NCBI GenBank assembly: GCA_020025595.1
Contig: JAHHRV010000005.1
Coordinates: 62,001-126,000 of the forward strand
DNA: 64,000 bases
Reading direction: 5' to 3'
DNA from: Oscillospiraceae bacterium
GTDB taxonomy: Bacteria; Bacillota; Clostridia; Oscillospirales; Oscillospiraceae
Positions 8,600 through 16,225 of this stretch are shown in pieces (positions within the stretch are counted from its first letter, which is position 1; each line of letters begins with the position of its first letter). The notes under the pieces are model-generated. The model was not told the DNA's origin. It saw nothing but the letters and a program-made list of their open reading frames with translations, and did no database searches. The translations under genes and the position numbers were made by a program.

Positions 8600-10467
8600 G
8601 CAAAAAAGTAACCTTAAAAGAAACCGTCATCAGCACCCGCAAAGCGTATAAACTGATGCACCGAGAATTTCCCGGTCTGATCAGCTCCATTATATTCTCC
8701 CATACCTTTACTGCTGTCTTACCGTACATTGCAATTTGGTTCTCTGCCCAGATCATCAACGAGCTTGCAGGACTGCGCCGCCCGGAGGTGCTTTGGCCTC
8801 TGGTGCTGGGATCCCTTGGCAGTGCGCTGGTATTGGGCGTAATTCGGCAGGCGCTGCATATGTGGGATATTAAAATGCAGAACCACTTCATTTTCAGCCG
8901 CCAGAAGGTTTATACAGATAAGCTTCTTGCTATGGATTATGAAGATGTGGATAAAGCTGAGGTTCGCGACCTTTTAGGCAAGATCCGCGGAAACGAAAAC
9001 TGGTCGTGTTGGGGTCTTTATGTTCTCATGGATGTTCTGGAAAAAGCAGTAACCGGCATTGCGGGAATTCTGAGTGCTGTCGCACTGACAGTCAGCCTTT
9101 TTACCCGCAGTGTTCCCGATGGAAGCATGAGATTTCTGAACCATCCTGTATTTGTACTGCTGTTTATTGGAGTCCTTTTTCTGGCAACGATACTCAGTTC
9201 CTTCTGCAACACCAAGAGCAGCGCCAGCCATGCAGCGCTTTCAGAAACTGCCACTTTCGGAAACCGACTGTGCAATTATATGCTTCTTTCAGAGCGCCCG
9301 AAAGCTGCCGCAGATATTCGGATGTACAATCAGCAGAAAATTTCAAAGTGGTATCTGGAACAGAACAAGACCTTTGTTCCGGGAGGCCCGTATGCCAAAT
9401 GTGCAGCCGGCCCAATGGGAATCTGGGCAGCAGCAGGAGCCTGTATGGAAGCACTTCTCATGGGTATGGTGTATATATTTGTCTGCCTGAAAGCATGGGC
9501 CGGTGCCTTCGGAGTCGGTTCCATCACCCAGTATGTGGGCGCAGTCACCGCGCTGTCCAGAAACCTCTCGGAACTGATGAAAGGACTGGGGCTTCTGCGA
9601 AGCAATGTGCCTTTCATGGATGACATCTATACCTTCCTGGAAATTCCCAACAAGATGTATCAGGGCAGTCTGACCACAGAAAAACGCTCTGACCGGCAGT
9701 ATCAGGTGGAATTTAAGGATGTTTCCTTCCAATATCCGGGCAGTGAAAACTGGGCACTTCGTCATGTGAATATGAAATTCAATGTAGGCACTCGTCTGGC
9801 TGTAGTAGGAGAAAACGGCAGTGGAAAATCCACATTTATTAAGCTTCTGTGCCGCCTTTATGATCCGCAGGAGGGCCAGATCCTACTTAATGGCATTGAC
9901 ATCCGGAAATACAGATACGACGACTATATCCAGATTTTCTCCGTTGTCTTCCAGGACTTCAAGCTGGTTTCCCAGCCCCTGGGTGCCAATGTAGCAGGTT
10001 CTCAGGAATACGACAGGGAACGGGTACGAAAAGCGCTGATCGATGCAGGATTTGGCGAAAGGCTTGCAGCAATGCCGCAGGGACTGGATACTTATCTGTA
10101 TAAGGATCTGGAAAAATCCGGTGTAGAAATTTCCGGCGGCGAAGCCCAGAAAATCGCCATCGCAAGAGCCCTTTATAAGGATGCACCCTTCATCATTCTG
10201 GATGAGCCCACTGCGGCACTGGACCCAATCGCAGAAGCAGAAATCTACTCCAAGTTCAATGAGATTTCCGGTGACCGGACAGCCATCTACATCAGCCACC
10301 GACTGTCCAGCTGCAAGTTCTGCGACGAAATTGCCGTGTTTGACAGCGGTGCGGTGATTCAGCAGGGAACTCACGAGCAGCTGCTGGCCGACTCGGACGG
10401 AAAGTACTCAGAGCTGTGGAACGCTCAGGCGCAGTACTATGTAGAAGATAAATCTGAAGCAATGTAA
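8596..10467 (+). CDS. ABC exporter, fused permease/ATPase, subunit 2
   Basis: 623 residues with the same layout as its upstream partner: membrane domain at about 30-345 and ATPase domain at about 370-600. Walker A reads G-E-N-G-S-G-K-S, Walker B I-I-L-D-E-P. The signature is I-S-G-G-E rather than L-S-G-G-Q, a mild deviation often seen in one half of heterodimeric exporters. The ATG overlaps the previous stop and is preceded by GGAGGGAG. A terminator follows directly and closes the unit. The substrate is unknown. Confidence 0.92.
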   Translation: MSKKVTLKETVISTRKAYKLMHREFPGLISSIIFSHTFTAVLPYIAIWFSAQIINELAGLRRPEVLWPLVLGSLGSALVLGVIRQALHMWDIKMQNHFIFSRQKVYTDKLLAMDYEDVDKAEVRDLLGKIRGNENWSCWGLYVLMDVLEKAVTGIAGILSAVALTVSLFTRSVPDGSMRFLNHPVFVLLFIGVLFLATILSSFCNTKSSASHAALSETATFGNRLCNYMLLSERPKAAADIRMYNQQKISKWYLEQNKTFVPGGPYAKCAAGPMGIWAAAGACMEALLMGMVYIFVCLKAWAGAFGVGSITQYVGAVTALSRNLSELMKGLGLLRSNVPFMDDIYTFLEIPNKMYQGSLTTEKRSDRQYQVEFKDVSFQYPGSENWALRHVNMKFNVGTRLAVVGENGSGKSTFIKLLCRLYDPQEGQILLNGIDIRKYRYDDYIQIFSVVFQDFKLVSQPLGANVAGSQEYDRERVRKALIDAGFGERLAAMPQGLDTYLYKDLEKSGVEISGGEAQKIAIARALYKDAPFIILDEPTAALDPIAEAEIYSKFNEISGDRTAIYISHRLSSCKFCDEIAVFDSGAVIQQGTHEQLLADSDGKYSELWNAQAQYYVEDKSEAM

Positions 10468-10484
10468 TTAGACCAAATACAAAA

Positions 10485-10508
10485 CCTCCGGCTAAGCCGG
10501 AGGTTTTT
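10485..10508 (+). terminator. Intrinsic terminator of the ABC exporter operon
   Basis: CCTCCGGC pairs with GCCGGAGG across a TAA loop, then TTTTT. Confidence 0.9.
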
Positions 10509-10770
10509 GCTTTCAGGACGCATTTCACACTTTCCCTGAATAAAAAAAGAATCCCCGTCCGCCACCATTGACAATTCTGCCGCAGGCGTCATACCAGGGG
10601 ATTTTTATAACAATGGTATAAAGGAAGGGAATGGGCCTATCAATCCGAAGTGCTCTATCAACAAAGATAAGCCGACAGTCAGAAGAACGCAGCTGAATAT
10701 AATTTCCGAAACGCACTGTCCCGGTCGCAGGATTCCTGGGACAGTGCTGGTACAATGTGGTAAGGATGCC
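10509..10770. other. Intergenic stretch with a 9-bp inverted repeat and a doubtful minus-strand ORF
   Basis: CACTGTCCC (10714-10722) and GGGACAGTG (10738-10746) form a perfect inverted repeat with a 15-base loop. On the minus strand a frame from about 10755 down to 10525 encodes ~76 residues of protein-like composition, but it lacks a clear ribosome binding site. I do not recognise it, and it may be a gene remnant. Confidence 0.3.
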
Positions 10771-10799
10771 TTGACTTATTTCATAAAATGTGATATGCT
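10771..10799 (+). promoter_or_regulatory. Promoter of the ABC-F resistance-type gene
   Basis: TTGACT (10771-10776), a 17-bp spacer, and TATGCT (10794-10799) preceded by TGA (extended -10). The predicted transcript starts near 10806, leaving a leader of about 250 bases. Confidence 0.8.
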
Positions 10800-10842
10800 G
10801 ACTTTACTTTCTATGAAGGGCGCTTTGGCGTAGAGGTGTGAA

Positions 10843-10854
10843 ATGTCCAACTAA
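10843..10854 (+). CDS. Three-codon leader ORF (M-S-N)
   Basis: ATG TCC AAC TAA lies 4 bases after a good AGAGGTG ribosome binding site (10832-10838). Very short upstream ORFs of this kind are known in leaders of antibiotic-responsive ABC-F genes such as Listeria lmo0919, where ribosome stalling controls a downstream terminator. A similar role here is inferred from position. Confidence 0.5.
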   Translation: MSN

Positions 10855-10917
10855 GTATTTCATCAGTAAACATAAGTTGCTTCGGACAAAATTTGTTTGT
10901 CTCGAGGCTGATTTGTT

Positions 10918-11007
10918 ATGCCGAATGAGATACTAGTTTTTGCACACGATTGCCATCCTTATGGGAAGGGTATATTGTATGTATTGCTGTGCCTGTTTTC
11001 GGCTTAG
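10918..11007 (+). CDS. 29-codon leader peptide ending in the attenuator loop
   Basis: ATG at 10918, with GAGG 10 bases upstream, opens a 29-codon ORF starting M-P-N-E-I-L-V-F-A-H and ending in the hydrophobic run L-Y-V-L-L-C-L-F-S-A. Its TAG (11005-11007) falls at the loop/right-arm junction of the terminator hairpin at 10989-11018. A ribosome translating to the end would therefore cover the left arm and prevent the hairpin from forming. This geometry supports translation-coupled attenuation. Coding status is inferred from RBS and placement, not from homology. Confidence 0.55.
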   Translation: MPNEILVFAHDCHPYGKGILYVLLCLFSA

Positions 11008-11025
11008 AAAACAGGCACTTTTTTC
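10989..11025 (+). terminator. Conditional terminator (attenuator) before the ABC-F gene
   Basis: A perfect 12-bp stem (10989-11000 with 11007-11018) and six T. It stands 32 bases before the ABC-F start codon, leaving no room for another promoter, so the gene can only be expressed by read-through. Confidence 0.85.
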
Positions 11026-11056
11026 TTGTTTCGGCGACCGACAACAAGGAGGCTAT

Positions 11057-12625
11057 ATGTTACAAGTTAGAAATGTGAGTTTTAATCATAGAAAAGACCT
11101 GCGAACGCTGGTGAGCGATTTCTCCTTTACGCTGAACCCGGGAGACAAGGCAGTTATCATCGGCGAAGAAGGCAATGGAAAGTCCACGCTGCTCAAATGG
11201 ATTTATGCTCCCAATCTGGTGGAGGATTATGTGGATTCGCAGGGAGAACGGATTCTTGGTGACGAGGTTCTTGCCTATTTGCCCCAAGAGCTGCCACAGA
11301 AAGATAAGGAACGCACTGTTTACAGCTATTTTTCGGAGGCAAACGGTTTTTATGATCTGAGTTATGATCATATGCGGCAGTTGTCTGCACAGGTAGGCTA
11401 TCAACCAGACATTTTCTACAGTGAGCAGAAAATGAAGACGCTCTCCGGCGGGGAAAAAATCAAGGTACAGATGCTGCGACTTTTGATGGCGCAGCCTACC
11501 GTCCTGCTGCTGGATGAGCCTTCCAATGACATCGATATTTCCACCTTGGAATGGCTGGAGAAGCTGATTCAGCACTGGAAGGGAATCGTGCTGTTCATCT
11601 CCCACGACGAGATTCTGATTGAGAAAACAGCCAATGTCATTATCCACATGGAACAAATCTATGGAAAAAAGGAAAGCCGGTGCGGTGTGTTTCGGATGCC
11701 CTACCGGGAATATATGGAGCAGCGTGCTCAGAACTTTATTAAACAGGAACAGCAGGCGGTCTGGGAGCGAAAGGAAAAACGAATCCGGGACGAAAAATTC
11801 CAGCGTATCGCTCAGAAAGTGGAGCACGCTCAGACAACTATATCCCGCGGCGATCCCCATGGTGGGCGGCTCCTAAAGAAAAAGATGCACGCCGTCAAAT
11901 CCTTGGAAAGGCGATTTCAAAAAGAAGATGCAGAAATGACTAAGATGCCGATTATGGAATCGGCTATCAGTATCAAGTTGAATCCCAATGCAGCAGCAAT
12001 CCCTGCCGGAAAAACGGTGCTGGACTTTCAGCTTGCCTGCCTGATGACACCAGATCATCAGCGAATACTTTCGAAAGATATTCATCTGGTTTTACGGGGG
12101 AGTGAAAAGATCTGTATTGTGGGTGCAAACGGAGTCGGGAAAACCACACTCCTTCGGAAAATATGGGAAGAGCTGCTTGCCCGGACGGATATTCAGGCAG
12201 GTTTCATGCCGCAAAATTATGAGGAAGAGCTGGATCTGTCCATGACCCCGGTGGATTATCTGGATAAAACCGGTTCCCGAGAGGAACGCACCATGATCCG
12301 TACCCTTCTGGGGACGCTTCGGTATACAGCAGAAGAAATGGATCATCCTATCAGCGATCTTTCCGGCGGACAAAAGGCCAAGATCCTGCTGTTGCAAATG
12401 ATCCTGAGCGGAGATAATGTGCTGATTTTAGACGAGCCGACCCGGAATTTCTCGCCGCTTTCCGGTGGTGCTATTCGGGATTTGCTTCACAGGTTTCCGG
12501 GTGCTATTATCAGTATTTCTCATGACCGAAAATACATATCTGAGGTCTGCGATACGGTATATCGCCTGACGGAGAGCGGCCTGAATAAAGTGAGCATTCC
12601 AGATGAGAGAGTTGCTTCAAAATAA
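11057..12625 (+). CDS. ABC-F family ATPase, likely ribosome-protection/antibiotic-resistance type
   Basis: A 522-residue soluble protein with two ATPase domains and no membrane segments, the ABC-F architecture. The first Walker A is near residues 36-43 (G-E-E-G-N-G-K-S), with signature L-S-G-G-E and Walker B L-L-L-D-E-P-S-N-D. A basic helical linker follows at about 215-300. The second domain has G-A-N-G-V-G-K-T, L-S-G-G-Q and D-E-P-T-R-N-F-S-P, the last differing from the usual T-N-H-L-D. ABC-F proteins of this kind bind the ribosome and displace antibiotics. I chose ATG 11057 (AAGGAGG, 6 bases upstream) over an in-frame extension that would run through the terminator. The attenuated leader supports an antibiotic-inducible role; the drug class cannot be stated. 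Confidence 0.88.
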   Translation: MLQVRNVSFNHRKDLRTLVSDFSFTLNPGDKAVIIGEEGNGKSTLLKWIYAPNLVEDYVDSQGERILGDEVLAYLPQELPQKDKERTVYSYFSEANGFYDLSYDHMRQLSAQVGYQPDIFYSEQKMKTLSGGEKIKVQMLRLLMAQPTVLLLDEPSNDIDISTLEWLEKLIQHWKGIVLFISHDEILIEKTANVIIHMEQIYGKKESRCGVFRMPYREYMEQRAQNFIKQEQQAVWERKEKRIRDEKFQRIAQKVEHAQTTISRGDPHGGRLLKKKMHAVKSLERRFQKEDAEMTKMPIMESAISIKLNPNAAAIPAGKTVLDFQLACLMTPDHQRILSKDIHLVLRGSEKICIVGANGVGKTTLLRKIWEELLARTDIQAGFMPQNYEEELDLSMTPVDYLDKTGSREERTMIRTLLGTLRYTAEEMDHPISDLSGGQKAKILLLQMILSGDNVLILDEPTRNFSPLSGGAIRDLLHRFPGAIISISHDRKYISEVCDTVYRLTESGLNKVSIPDERVASK

Positions 12626-12729
12626 ACCGTTCTCAACAGAGACATTGGATGCGCTCGCAGTTTATTAACGGAGTATAAATCAAATTTCCCCGAACACTAA
12701 AAATCATATATATATTGGAGATGTATTTC

Positions 12730-14436
12730 ATGAAAAAACCATCTTTAATCCCATATTATCGTTCCTTTTTTCGGAACAATACCAGAGATTTTATTTTAGG
12801 CATGATTGCCACGGTAGCAGAATCTGCCTGCGCTGTGGGAATTGCCTGGCTGATTCAGCAGCTTTTGGATAGCTGCACCGGAAATCCTGCTGCATTGCCG
12901 TTTCATCAGCTGCTGATGATTTCTGTCGGAATGCTTCTGCTTTATCTTGGCTCTATACAGTTGGATCGGCTTACAACATCCCGTTGCATTCCTAAGGCTA
13001 TGGCCCAATACGAGAGTTTCCTTTTTTCCCGAATCTCTCAGAAAAGCATTGCTGCTTTCCGACGGGAAAATACTGCGACCTATCTTTCGGCAGTTTCCAA
13101 CGACACTCAGACCATCCGGATGGGCGTCGGCGATCTTTTCAATGGGTTTAACAGTCTTCTGACACTAATCTGTGCCATCTGTCTCATGGTCTGGTATTCT
13201 CCTGTCATGACGCTGGCAGCTCTTGGCTTGGCCTCTTTGTTTTTCGTGCTTTCTCTGCCGTTCAGTAAAAAGCTGGTTGAAGCCGAACAGGAACTATCAG
13301 ACTGCAACGAAGGACTGACGGCTCGGTTTAAGGACTTTCTGACCGGCTTTCCTGTGGTCAAATCCTTTCAGGCAGAGAAAGAAATGGGTAATCTGTTTTC
13401 TGAAGATGTATCCAAATGCGCCAACGCGGATAAAAAGCGCCGGATGGCAAACCTGATGTTTTATTTCACCATCGATGGCGGTATTGCTGCTGCTCGGGTG
13501 AGCATTCTGCTCATCGGTGCTTATCTCACCATTACTGGCCGGGGTGTTTCTGCTGGCATGGTCATCGCCTTTGCTGAGCTGCTTAACCATGTGATGGCAC
13601 CAATGCAGCAGATTCCTCTGCAGCTGGCTGATTTGAAGGCTGCCAATGCCCTCATCCGCAAAGCCGCCGACAATCTGGAGAAAAACATCCGGGATGAAGG
13701 AGAGGATATTCCTCCGGTGCTTGAAACCGGGCTGGAACTCCGGAATCTTTCTTTCGCTTATGAGCCGGAAAAGCCCGTGCTGCACGAAATTTCCCATACC
13801 TTTGAGGCGGGAAAACGCTATGCCTTGGTAGGAGCATCCGGCTGCGGAAAATCTACGCTGCTGCAGTTGTTGATGGGTGGAAACACCTACGACGGAGAGA
13901 TCCTATGCGACGGACATGAGCTGCAGAGCATCAGCAGTCGCTCTCTTTATGCTCTGGCATCCCACATTTCTCAGAATGTCTTCCTTTTTAACGCTACGAT
14001 TCTGGAAAATGTCACCATGTTCCGGGATTTTCCTCAAAACGATATTGATAACGCCATGCGCCTTTCCGGACTGTCTCAGCTGATTGCACAAAAGGGCACC
14101 GACTTCCGCTGTGGTGAAAACGGCTGTAATCTCTCCGGCGGCGAAAAACAGCGGATTTCCATTGCCAGGAGCCTGCTGAGGAAAAGCAGTTTGCTGCTGG
14201 TGGACGAGGCCACTTCTTCTCTCGATGCAAAGACCGCAGCGCAGGTTTCTCAGGCGTTGCTGGATTTGACCGGTGTCACAGAAATTGTGGTTACCCACTC
14301 TCTGGATGCCCAGCTTCTGCGGCAGTACGATGAGGTCATTGCGATGAAAGCCGGAAATCTGGTCGAAACCGGTACATTTGACGACCTGATGGAGAAAAAG
14401 GGTTACTTTTATTCCCTCTATACCGTGTCGCAGTGA
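12730..14436 (+). CDS. ABC transporter, fused permease/ATPase
   Basis: About 568 residues from the ATG at 12730, chosen because GGAG ends 9 bases upstream; in-frame starts at 12715 and 12721 are alternatives. The membrane domain covers about residues 15-310. The ATPase domain has Walker A G-A-S-G-C-G-K-S, signature L-S-G-G-E-K-Q-R and Walker B L-L-L-V-D-E-A-T. It is a half-transporter of the exporter type, presumably a homodimer because no partner is adjacent. No terminator lies between it and the ABC-F gene (104-base gap), so both may share the attenuated transcript. The substrate is unknown. Confidence 0.9.
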   Translation: MKKPSLIPYYRSFFRNNTRDFILGMIATVAESACAVGIAWLIQQLLDSCTGNPAALPFHQLLMISVGMLLLYLGSIQLDRLTTSRCIPKAMAQYESFLFSRISQKSIAAFRRENTATYLSAVSNDTQTIRMGVGDLFNGFNSLLTLICAICLMVWYSPVMTLAALGLASLFFVLSLPFSKKLVEAEQELSDCNEGLTARFKDFLTGFPVVKSFQAEKEMGNLFSEDVSKCANADKKRRMANLMFYFTIDGGIAAARVSILLIGAYLTITGRGVSAGMVIAFAELLNHVMAPMQQIPLQLADLKAANALIRKAADNLEKNIRDEGEDIPPVLETGLELRNLSFAYEPEKPVLHEISHTFEAGKRYALVGASGCGKSTLLQLLMGGNTYDGEILCDGHELQSISSRSLYALASHISQNVFLFNATILENVTMFRDFPQNDIDNAMRLSGLSQLIAQKGTDFRCGENGCNLSGGEKQRISIARSLLRKSSLLLVDEATSSLDAKTAAQVSQALLDLTGVTEIVVTHSLDAQLLRQYDEVIAMKAGNLVETGTFDDLMEKKGYFYSLYTVSQ

Positions 14437-14469
14437 TTGCAAAAGATTTTTGGATGCCTATATCTTCAC

Positions 14470-14498
14470 TTGACACCTCCGGCAGCCGGTGATATGAT
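14470..14498 (+). promoter_or_regulatory. Consensus promoter of leader element 1
   Basis: TTGACA (14470-14475), exactly 17 bases, then TATGAT (14493-14498) preceded by TGA. It is very similar in layout and sequence to the promoter at 24044-24072. Confidence 0.9.
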
Positions 14499-14530
14499 GA
14501 CTACACATTGAACGAAAGGGGCAAAGATTT

Positions 14531-14617
14531 ATGTATCCGTATTTTGATATTATGAAATCAGAAGGAGCTTTGCCCGAAATGTGCATTATTAAAACCCCTG
14601 TCAGCATGAGTGCATAA
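14531..14617 (+). CDS. 28-codon leader peptide of element 1
   Basis: The ORF starts M-Y-P-Y-F-D-I-M-K, 9 bases after AAAGGGG, and ends in S-M-S-A just before the terminator. The RBS lies next to a strand able to pair with the middle of the ORF, so translation and RNA folding should compete. The peptide has no similarity to the leader peptide of element 2. Confidence 0.6.
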   Translation: MYPYFDIMKSEGALPEMCIIKTPVSMSA

Positions 14618-14621
14618 ATAC

Positions 14622-14647
14622 GGCGCAGGCTTCGGCCTGCGCCTTTT
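14622..14647 (+). terminator. Terminator hairpin of leader element 1
   Basis: A perfect 9-bp GC-rich stem with a TTCG tetraloop and TTTT; it is upstream of the GNAT gene it would control. Confidence 0.85.
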
Positions 14648-14724
14648 GTGTTTTTAGGTAAGAAAGATGGGAAGCTTATCTCATAGAAAACGGAATTGCG
14701 AATGATTTGGGAAAAGGGACATAT

Positions 14725-15600
14725 ATGATGAATTATAAATTGCGTGCAGCTAAAATGACAGACCATGATTTGATTTACGCTCTGAAATCGGAATCTGTTC
14801 GTCCATATGTAGAGGAAATATGGGGATGGGATGAAGAATTTCAGAAAAGTGATTTTAATAGCGATTTTAAACTTCTTGAGCATTTTCATGTTGTTGAAGT
14901 GAATGAGAAATTTGCGGGGTTCGTACAGTGTTTTGCCCATGACAGATATATTGAAATTGCAGAAATTCATTTGCTTCCGCAGTTCCGTGGAATGGGTATT
15001 GGATCGGATATCATCAGGAAAATTATGACAGAGGGAATACTCCGTCATCATACAATCCGGATTGGATGCTTTCAGAAAAATCTACGGGCACTCAACCTCT
15101 ATCAGCGGTTAGGCTTTGTTCAGATTGAAGGAACAGATACCCATGCTCTTCTTCAATATCAAGGATGTACCATAATCCCCTATAACGAAAGGTATCGGGA
15201 TGACATGATCTTCATGGTTCTGGAAGCCAAGAACGCTTTAGGCCGGACACCTCGATTAAATGAGGATCTGCTGGATATACAAGGTAATTATCTGGATACG
15301 GGTGATATGTTTTGGCTTGCACTGGATGCCAATGATCGTGTGATTGGCTGCATTGGCTACAATTCCATTCCCGGAACAACCGAAGTGAAGCTCCATCGCC
15401 TGTATGTGAAATTTAACCGCAAGCGTCAGGGAATTGGAACCGCTCTCCTACAGACAGCTGAAGCGCACATCCGGAATCAGGGGAAAACCACTGTGTATGT
15501 TCACTTGGGTGGAAAAGAATATTTTGAATCTCACAGCTTTTATCCAAAACATGGATATGTGGAATACAAACCGTCTTACATGAAAAAAGTCTTAGATTGA
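14725..15600 (+). CDS. Tandem double-domain GNAT acetyltransferase
   Basis: 291 residues made of two GNAT folds. The first covers about residues 1-145, with acetyl-CoA loop L-P-Q-F-R-G-M-G-I-G; the second about 150-290, with F-N-R-K-R-Q-G-I-G-T. GNAT enzymes move an acetyl group from acetyl-CoA to amines of antibiotics, proteins or metabolites; the substrate is not readable here. ATG at 14725 or 14728 fits the GAAAAGGG site; the upstream TTG at 14707 has no site. Expression must pass the terminator of leader element 1, which suggests inducible control. The next GNAT gene is 38 bases downstream, probably in the same transcript. Confidence 0.88.
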   Translation: MMNYKLRAAKMTDHDLIYALKSESVRPYVEEIWGWDEEFQKSDFNSDFKLLEHFHVVEVNEKFAGFVQCFAHDRYIEIAEIHLLPQFRGMGIGSDIIRKIMTEGILRHHTIRIGCFQKNLRALNLYQRLGFVQIEGTDTHALLQYQGCTIIPYNERYRDDMIFMVLEAKNALGRTPRLNEDLLDIQGNYLDTGDMFWLALDANDRVIGCIGYNSIPGTTEVKLHRLYVKFNRKRQGIGTALLQTAEAHIRNQGKTTVYVHLGGKEYFESHSFYPKHGYVEYKPSYMKKVLD

Positions 15601-15638
15601 TTTCTCTTGATGGAACGGAATATAGGAAGGAGATAAAA

Positions 15639-16103
15639 ATGGAACAATGTTTGATTCGCTGTGCGGAAACTTCTGATTACGACAGCGTGGAATTGATTAT
15701 GAAGCAGGTGCAGCAGCTTCATGTAGACTGGCGGCCGGATATTTATAAACCGGCAGATCCGGTCTATTCCAGAGAATCCTTTGAAAAGCTGATTTCCGAA
15801 AAACGCCTTCTGGTAGCAGAGCAGGGAGGTGCCGTGGTGGGACTTCTTTCGTTTATGTACCGTCATGTGGAGTCTGACAAGCAGGTGACCAGAGATGTGC
15901 TTTTTGTGGATGACCTTGCGGTAAGTGAAGAATACCGTGGTCAGGGAATCGGAACCCAGCTGCTGCAGGTTATGAAGGATAAGGCAAAGCAGGAGCATCT
16001 CGACGGCTTGGAATTGCAGGTAAACGCCCGGAATACTGCCGCCAGAAAGATGTATGAAAAGCTTGGTTTTACGGAAAAGTCCGTCAACTTGGAGCTGCTC
16101 TGA
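15639..16103 (+). CDS. GNAT acetyltransferase (RimI-like)
   Basis: 154 residues, a complete single GNAT domain. Acetyl-CoA binding motif E-Y-R-G-Q-G-I-G-T is near residues 103-111, and the N-A-R-N-T-A-A-R-K-M-Y-E-K-L-G-F block sits near the C-terminus. The ATG is preceded by AAGGAG. The last 35 residues are identical to those of the decayed copy at 27558-27810, while the DNA differs at many third positions. That indicates an old duplication kept under protein-level selection before the other copy decayed. Confidence 0.9.
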   Translation: MEQCLIRCAETSDYDSVELIMKQVQQLHVDWRPDIYKPADPVYSRESFEKLISEKRLLVAEQGGAVVGLLSFMYRHVESDKQVTRDVLFVDDLAVSEEYRGQGIGTQLLQVMKDKAKQEHLDGLELQVNARNTAARKMYEKLGFTEKSVNLELL

Positions 16104-16106
16104 TTC

Positions 16107-16204
16107 TGCATGGCAGATTCACTGGCCTTTTGAGGAGGGCAATGGGAAAATTAACTGTTCTCGCTACTGTGAAATCTGGATCCCTGTTCGGTACCAAGGG
16201 TAAA
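16107..16204 (+). pseudogene. Remnant of a GyrI-like effector domain (C-terminal end only)
   Basis: A frame without a start ends at a TAA at 16202-16204. Its final residues, with C-S-R-Y-C-E-I-W-I-P-V, align with the end of the AraC-GyrI protein at 28970-29878 (C-N-Y-C-E-I-W-L-P-I). It lies directly after a GNAT gene, mirroring the order GNAT then GyrI in the 24-30 kb region. It is a fragment and cannot be functional. Confidence 0.55.
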
Positions 16205-16225
16205 AATTATTGAGGAAGTGATTTT

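Larger units (their letters stand above)
14505..14647 (+). promoter_or_regulatory. Leader RNA element 1 (attenuator, homologous to element 2)
   Basis: The transcribed leader before a GNAT gene. GGGCAAAG at 14519-14526, overlapping the leader RBS, is perfectly complementary to CTTTGCCC at 14568-14575. The 16-base motif TCAGCATGAGTGCATA (from 14601) is identical in element 2. A terminator hairpin closes it: GGCGCAGGC (14622-14630), TTCG loop, and the matching right arm at 14635-14643, then TTTT. The GNAT ATG follows 77 bases later. Homology with 24079-24220 at matched positions, with different reading frames across the conserved parts, shows that the RNA rather than the peptide is conserved. 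Confidence 0.8.
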
